From NCBI GenBank assembly GCA_035576205.1, contig DATLWR010000133.1:1-5813 (forward strand): a DNA stretch of 5,813 nucleotides, read 5' to 3'. A program made the position numbers and the translations under genes. Source of the DNA: DATLWR01 sp035576205. GTDB lineage: Bacteria > Pseudomonadota > Zetaproteobacteria > Mariprofundales > Mariprofundaceae. Below the pieces are notes generated by a model. That model saw nothing but the letters and a program-made list of their open reading frames with translations, was not told the origin of the DNA and did no database searches. Below are positions 5,597 through 5,813 of the stretch, one piece after another. Position 1 is the stretch's first letter. Each line of letters begins with the position of its first letter.

Positions 5597-5600
5597 CCTC
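5597..5600 (-). promoter_or_regulatory. Ribosome binding site deciding the transporter start
   Basis: Minus-strand GAGG (within TTTGAGGAAACCG) lies six bases before the ATG at 5590. It selects this start over the in-frame ATG at 5653. Confidence 0.7.
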
Positions 5601-5624
5601 AAAGGAAGTGGTCTGTTGCGGCGC

Positions 5625-5653
5625 ACTGTATTGGCCGCCGCCGGGTTCCACAA
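5625..5653 (-). promoter_or_regulatory. Candidate sigma-70 promoter of the transporter gene
   Basis: On the minus strand, TTGTGG (5653-5648) and TACAGT (5630-5625) are separated by 17 bases. They match the -35 and -10 consensus at 3 and 4 of 6 positions. Transcription would start near 5618 and leave a leader of about 28 bases before the ATG. Confidence 0.4.
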
Positions 5654-5675
5654 ATGTCACGATGACGGATTCCGG

Positions 5676-5705
5676 TTCTTTTCGATGGCAGATATTTGCT
5701 AGGCT
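5676..5705 (+). promoter_or_regulatory. Candidate extended -10 promoter of folA
   Basis: TGC-TAGGCT (5697-5705) has the extended -10 TG and the three most conserved -10 bases. TTCTTT (5676-5681) is a poor -35, 18 bases upstream. The predicted start near 5712 fits a short leader before folA. The match is weak and rests on position as much as on sequence. Confidence 0.3.
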
Positions 5706-5737
5706 GGCGCCATGACGTCGATATGGAACGAACGGCC

Positions 5738-5813
5738 ATGAGTCAGGCGGCGATGCTGAGCCTGATCTGGGCCATGGACGACAACCGCCTGATCGGGCGG
5801 GAAAACCGGCTGC
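5738..5813 (+). CDS. folA: Dihydrofolate reductase, N-terminal part (runs off the window)
   Basis: Reduces dihydrofolate to tetrahydrofolate with NADPH, closing the cycle that ThyA opens. Only the first residues are visible, but MLSLIWAMDDNRLIGRENRL aligns without gaps with residues 1-20 of E. coli DHFR, including I5, A7, the D/N-R-x-IG turn (I14, G15) and E17-N18 ahead of the Met20 loop. Three in-frame ATGs compete: 5723, 5738 and 5753. The last matches the E. coli start and has AGG at 5745-5747, 5 bases upstream; 5738 adds MSQAA, a short extension that homologues could plausibly carry. I report 5738 without strong support over 5753. Divergent from the transporter gene. Confidence 0.85.
   Translation, partial: MSQAAMLSLIWAMDDNRLIGRENRL

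Noticed and set aside
4775..5665. 296-codon plus-strand open frame opposite the EamA transporter
   Set aside because: His/Arg/Gly/Gln-rich shadow. The minus strand encodes ten clear membrane helices with a good ribosome site.
1..5813. CRISPR array, tRNA, rRNA, insertion sequence or defence-system genes
   Set aside because: No regularly spaced repeats, cloverleaf-like segments, transposase motifs or defence domains were found by eye on either strand.

Overview
The window is GC-rich, densely packed bacterial chromosome of ordinary housekeeping character. The protein sequences look proteobacterial, most likely a betaproteobacterium of the Rhodocyclales type. That placement is an inference from the style of the FieF, ThyA, truncated hemoglobin and secretin-like proteins; no rRNA or other taxonomic marker is present. 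There are no tRNAs, rRNAs, CRISPR arrays, transposases or phage genes, and no gene-free stretch longer than about 150 bases.

Left part, plus strand: the last 30 codons of an unrecognised gene end at 94 and are followed by a GC-rich hairpin with a short T run. Next comes a FieF/YiiP-type divalent metal exporter (153-1076) with every metal-site residue of the E. coli protein conserved. Five bases later a GTG starts a 263-residue exported protein built like the N-domain part of a secretin, without the pore.

Centre: a small secreted EF-hand protein (minus strand, 1898-2332) lies convergent to the secretin-like gene and divergent from thymidylate synthase, thyA (plus strand, GTG start at 2414, end 3247). 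The 81-base divergent spacer contains a 7-bp inverted repeat.

Right part: a block of four minus-strand genes runs from 5590 down to 3254. In order of transcription it holds an EamA/DMT-family transporter, a group II truncated hemoglobin, a YkgJ-family cysteine-cluster protein and a 102-residue one-membrane-span protein ending in three decapeptide repeats. The last three overlap or abut and are probably translationally coupled. The window ends in the first codons of dihydrofolate reductase, folA (plus strand).

ThyA converts dUMP to dTMP and oxidises methylene-tetrahydrofolate to dihydrofolate, which FolA recycles. The two genes are often neighbours; here the opposed four-gene block separates them. 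I see no clear undescribed system. The most open-ended item is the coupled trio of truncated hemoglobin, cysteine-cluster protein and decapeptide-repeat membrane protein.
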